Shown here: one piece after another, positions 60,207 to 64,000 of the stretch
How the letters are laid out: each line of letters starts with the position of its first letter
Numbering within the stretch: position 1 is the stretch's first letter
Origin: Hedera helix
Taxonomy: Eukaryota > Streptophyta > Magnoliopsida > Apiales > Araliaceae
Direction: 5' to 3'
DNA length: 64,000 bases
Assembly (NCBI GenBank): GCA_947179155.2
Contig: OX359267.1
Span: 37,216,498-37,280,497 of the forward strand
Position numbers and translations under genes: made by a program
The notes under the pieces: model-generated
What the model saw: only the letters and a program-made list of their open reading frames with translations
Databases searched by the model: none
Told to the model about the DNA's origin: nothing

Positions 60207-61474
60207 ATCAAATGGTTTGAGTGGGAATTCAAGGAAAAAGGATGCTTTCATTTTTCTTTTCTTCCTTGCGTTACTGATAGTTCTTATCCCCCTTTACCAG
60301 CTATTTGTAAATGGGTAAATATTATTCTGTATGATATTTTGTAAATTCATCACGCTATGAAGAATGACTTTGCCATTTGTAGCAAAAAAGATATAAAAAA
60401 TTGGTTAAATGACTTTGCCATTTGTTCCAAAAGGATGACTAAGTTGATAAAAGATCGTCTTCAAAATGATGAGTAAAGTCATCAAATCAACTACATAAAT
60501 TTTTGCATAAATTAATTTATCCTGAACTATACATCACTGCATCATAAATGAGTGAGTTCACATTAATTCTCTCTATCTCTCCAAATCCAAAACTCAATAA
60601 TAGATTAGGAAAAAAAATTATACTCTCTTCTACTTCTTTGACTACCTTAATTTATGTAAAAATTGTTCTTTTGTCATTCTTTTGGGAACAAAGTAGTAAT
60701 TACTAACTTAGAAATAATAAGAATTACCAACCCCTTCTTCAATTTTTTAACTCAAACCCTCCTAAATGAATAATAAAGAGCAGAAGGATAATATTAAGAT
60801 TAATAAGGTTAGGATTTTTCGAACTACCAAACAACGGCAAAGCCACAAATAATATTTAGTGGGGTTAAATTTTGAGTCAATAAATAATTTAGTGGGGTTG
60901 GCCCCGAGCCAAATTTTTTGAATAATTTTATACTTTTAGGTTGCATATATAAAACATAAATTTGATTACAAATGATAATATAATAATTGTTAACTATATA
61001 TATATACATCATATTGACCCATAATAGACTTTTTAAAGACAAATTATTTATAAATAATTAATTCTTCAAAAAAAATATAAAATAGATTATTAATTAGTTT
61101 AAGAATATTACATGAATATATACATATGTGTAGAGGAAGTAGGAATGATATGAGATTGAGACTTAAGTGAGAAAGTTATAAATTTTCTATTTGACCTCGT
61201 ATATTAAAAAATTTACAAAATTTCAATAAGGTCAATTTGTATATAACATTTAAAATTTTTAAAATTTTCCATATATTATAAAACAAAACAAAAAATCAGT
61301 GAGATCAATTGACCCCAAAACCTTAGATGTGCCTTCACCCCTGCTACCAAATGAGCTCTTTAACTCTTAAATTTCTCAATTGAATTGAACATACAGGACA
61401 TACCAAAATTTAACCCCAATAATTTAATTCCAAGTATCCCTTCAAACTTACTAATGCAATAACCAAAATAATAA
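60207..61474. other. Intergenic AT-rich stretch
   Basis: A short direct repeat, AATGACTTTGCCATTTGT, occurs near 60363 and 60408. Otherwise no gene or transposon boundary is recognised. Confidence 0.4.
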
Positions 61475-61477
61475 ATA

Positions 61478-61759
61478 CTTCCTCCATCCAACTCTTTTTT
61501 TTTTTTTTTTTTCTAATTGATTTTTTTATGGTTAAATTGACCATATTTAGAATCAAATTTATTCTTTAGTTTATTAGATATATGCATAAAATTATTATCA
61601 TAAGAAAGTACGTCATATATATATATATATATATATATATATCAAAGTTAACTTATTTGATTTCAAAAATTTTAATACATTTATTTAATTATTAATCTAA
61701 AAATTGGTTAGTTTAATTATAAAAAATCAATTAAGACAAATAAAGTCGGACGAAAGGAG
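61478..61759. mobile_element. Stowaway-type (Tc1/mariner) MITE
   Basis: 282 bp with termini CTTCCTCCATCCAACT and AGTCGGACGAAAGGAG, an imperfect inverted pair, flanked by TA on both sides (61476-61477 and 61760-61761). The CTCC-TCC terminus and TA duplication fit Stowaway elements. It contains an AT microsatellite at 61615-61642. Confidence 0.75.
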
Positions 61760-61919
61760 TATTACTTACATACATTAACTCAAGAACCCTAATTTGATTA
61801 GTGTTCCGTATCAATCATTCCCCATGTTTTTAACTTTATCCTTCCTTTTCTCCTTCTCATTCTTAATTAAGAAAAAATAAAACAACGTAAACTCTTTATC
61901 TCCTGATTGGAGCTATGCA

Positions 61920-62100
61920 GATCTTTTAACCTAACCTAAATTCGGTGAAGTCCACTAATAATTTTATTTAGCAATACATCTCATTAAATAATATTTAATG
62001 AATTAATCAAGCTCATAATATAATTAGATAAAATACTAAAATTAATCATATTTAATATTTTAGTTAATTAATTCAGAGAAAAAAATAAAGAAAAGTATAC
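61920..62100 (+). repeat. Dispersed repeat, copy b
   Basis: Relative of 59220-59515, shorter and collinear in its main blocks. Confidence 0.55.
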
Positions 62101-62286
62101 GGGATGTTACAATTTGTGTCTTAAAATTTGTGTTTATGAGTTTAAAAAATTACGTTTCAAATAAGTTGTATTTAAACGAATAAAAACATTTGGACTTCAA
62201 AATCTCTAAAAGTTCCAAAAACTCCAAACCAAATATACACTAATTAAGACTGGTTGGCCGTAAAGGACTCCACTCCATTGCTCAGT

Positions 62287-62441
62287 TGTATAAAAATGAT
62301 CCGGTTATTATAAAGTTAATTTTGGTCAAATGACTAATACAGTGTCGACATACAGGTTAGAAAGTATTCTTTTTTCGCGTGTCAGTACTGTATTGATCAA
62401 TTGACCAAAGTTAATTTCATGATAATCGGATCCGTATAAAA
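62287..62441. mobile_element. Small inverted-repeat (MITE-like) element
   Basis: Arms of about 40 bp (62287-62326 and 62397-62441) share GTATAAA, GATCCG and AAAGTTAAT-TTGGTCAA as an imperfect inverted repeat around an ACAGTGTCGACATAC-containing loop. No target duplication is assigned and the superfamily is unknown. Confidence 0.6.
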
Positions 62442-62734
62442 GAACTTAAAGATCATTTTTGCCATTTTCAATTATACAAACTTATAGTAAGAAGCAAGTG
62501 AAGGATTTATCTAAATTGTACGAATTCATTAAAAATGTCAATCTCAAGAGAGAATTTTAGATACCCACACCCCAGTTACTTTTCTTCTCTTTTTTCTTCT
62601 ATGGCCTTTAAGACCCCATACCATTTTCTTCAATTTCTTCGTCTCCACAATGAAACGAAAGAAATTAAAAAAGTGTCCATAACAAGAATCACATCCAAGC
62701 TTTATAATGTATTAAATCATATCGCATTTATCTC

Positions 62735-62982
62735 CTAGGATCAAGAACATACCCCCTTAAAGAGCATACCAACTATACCCCTTTTAATAACGGACGGGAT
62801 GACAGTTTGGTCTGTCGCCATAGGTTCATCCGTTGCTATAGCTTTTAGTGACGGACAATATATAGTAACGGATAAACATATAGTGATGGACGAACCTATG
62901 GCGACAGACCAAACCGTCGCCCCGTCCGTCGCTAAAGGAGGTATGCTTGGTATGCTCTTTAAGGGAGTATGCTCTTGAACCA
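62735..62982. mobile_element. Mutator-like foldback MITE, second family member
   Basis: The termini contain TCAAGAACATAC and GTATGCTCTTGA and continue inward as an inverted repeat (CTTAAAGAGCATACC with its partner). The core has CTGTCGCCATAGGTTC and its complement, recalling the CGTC...TATGGCGAC core of the 22078 element. A 90-codon minus-strand frame across it is an artefact of the inverted repeat. Confidence 0.7.
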
Positions 62983-63137
62983 AGTCACCTTTTAAGCTAT
63001 AAATAATCCACAATTAAAGAAATCAAAAGGAGACAATAATGTAAATCACATACCATTATGTTTATTGCATAAAAGCTTCAGGAACCCTACAAATTTAACT
63101 CCATTATATATGAAAATAGGATCAGCTGAGGAAAATA
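62983..63137 (-). other. Likely 3' UTR of the minus-strand gene
   Basis: AT-rich sequence just downstream (leftward) of the TAA stop at 63138. The MITE at 62735-62982 borders or lies within it. No definite poly(A) signal was chosen. Confidence 0.35.
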
Positions 63138-63272
63138 TTAGTTTTTCATCCAGCTAGAAGAACATGAGTCAACAATGCTCTTGGTTTTGGTAGTATCTAA
63201 TCTATCTCTCTTCTCTCCAGCACTTTTCTCTCCCTTCTCTTCTGGCTTTATGGTAAGTGCAGATGCTGAACC
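63138..63272 (-). CDS. Terminal coding exon of an unrecognised minus-strand gene
   Basis: On the minus strand a T-rich tract ends TTGTTGTAG, followed at 63272 by a 135-bp exon open for 44 codons in phase 0 to a TAA at 63138. The peptide starts GSASALTIKPEEKGEK and ends KSIVDSCSSSWMKN. It is charged, Ser/Lys-rich and looks disordered. The good acceptor, higher GC than its surroundings and fully open frame support a real exon. Upstream exons should lie to the right, beyond 64000 or in 63.3-64 kb where none was recognised. Function unknown. Confidence 0.55.
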   Translation of the reverse strand, partial: GSASALTIKPEEKGEKSAGEKRDRLDTTKTKSIVDSCSSSWMKN

Positions 63273-64000
63273 CTACAACAAAAATAGATATAGTTAATTT
63301 CCCCAAAGCAAAAGCCGTTTTAAGATTTTTGCTTTGATCTTGTCATTTATGATTTCTAAGAATATGAACCACGGAGCTTCCTTATTGAAAAACTAAATAA
63401 GTCAGCTATTTGTATTTTATACGATATTAATTAGGGCTAATTTTGACTTTTCTGTTCACCAAAATAACTATGACCATCAATCCTTCAACAAGTCCCCAGT
63501 TCCATCAGTTGGACTCTAGTTTCATTAGTAGAACTCAGGCTCCATTAATAAAATTCAAGTTCCACTGTGGAATTTTGACAAAAAAAATTCTGTTTTTTTT
63601 ATCAGCAAAACGAATTTCATGTTTATTAATTAAAAAATACAAGTGATTCGGCAGATCTATAAGTTGTGGTCCTTGTGGATAATAGGGCCACATACATAAA
63701 TCAATACATATTTTAGAGATCAAAACAAAAGAACTCAAGAAAAACAAGAATAAACCCAAATGCATAACTCCATTCCTTCACTTTTGCGGGCAGCAAAAAA
63801 ATGATTGTACAAAGTGTATTATTTTACAAAGTGGTATCAGAACAATTTTTCGTTTCTTAACTTTGTTAATTAATTATTATTTTTTTATTTTTTAAATTTT
63901 TTTTGTGGAAGAAAATCGCGGAATCTACAACACTTTCACGTGTTGGCTTTTCTAGTTCCACTAAAAGAAAAAGACCCAGCGATCAGCGCAGTCACCTATG
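63273..64000. other. Probable intron and retroelement start at window edge
   Basis: AT-rich DNA with no recognised exon. Near the end, TGGTATCAGAAC (63832-63843) resembles the tRNA-Met primer site of plant LTR retrotransposons, so an LTR might end near 63829. The plus-strand frame after about 63910 stays open to the window end. It could be the start of gag or chance. Confidence 0.35.

Noticed and set aside
62741..63013. 90-codon minus-strand frame
   Set aside because: It lies across the foldback MITE at 62735-62982. Its apparent pattern comes from the inverted repeat.

Overview
The window is AT-rich nuclear DNA from a flowering plant, almost certainly a eudicot. The evidence is a six-exon SWEET sugar-transporter gene with plant-type introns, Ty3/gypsy chromodomain retrotransposons, CACTA ends of the CACTACAAGAAA type, and small hAT, Mutator and Tc1/mariner-like inverted-repeat elements. 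The species cannot be named from the sequence. I see no rRNA, tRNA, CRISPR array or bacterial feature.

Layout. 1-1468: end of a solo-LTR-like repeat. 1.6-3.9 kb: CACTA-type termini, an exon-like leader and AT-rich tandem repeats. 3917-13809: a decayed Ty3/gypsy chromovirus (element 1, plus strand) whose 3' LTR is a fusion of two LTR subfamilies. 15200-17656: the one intact gene, a clade-I-like SWEET transporter. 19174-40053: a nested stack. A copia-like solo LTR (TSD TAGTG) was split by a 17.3-kb gypsy element on the minus strand (element 2, 20134-37474, TSD CCAAC). Element 2 was itself hit by a 1.57-kb solo LTR inside gag (TSD GAATT), a related LTR inside its 3' LTR (flanked by a 64-bp duplication), and a Mutator-like foldback element.

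40-42 kb is unresolved, with one weak exon candidate. 42868-45808 is a 2.9-kb solo LTR of the element-1 superfamily with two minisatellites. 47005-57773 is a copia-like non-autonomous element on the minus strand, with near-identical LTRs, no recognisable pol, and one long decayed ORF. 57.8-64 kb is a gene-edge region holding four MITE-like elements, a truncated LSM4 pseudogene, the last coding exon of an unrecognised minus-strand gene (63138-63272) and a possible retroelement primer-binding site at the right edge.

Apart from SWEET and the terminal exon at 63.2 kb, nearly everything is mobile-element sequence in various states of decay. The most unusual signal is a regularly spaced alternating array of two GC-rich palindromes, an A type (GCGCATTGCGC-like) and a B type (AAACGACGTCGTTT-like), with centres mostly 35-44 bp apart. 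It occurs in the upstream LTR region of two different LTR families, five copies in all. A second unusual signal is a dense set of CTCTACGAT / ATCGTAGAG motifs in the copia-like LTRs and leader. Neither proves a new system, but both look like conserved regulatory architecture.
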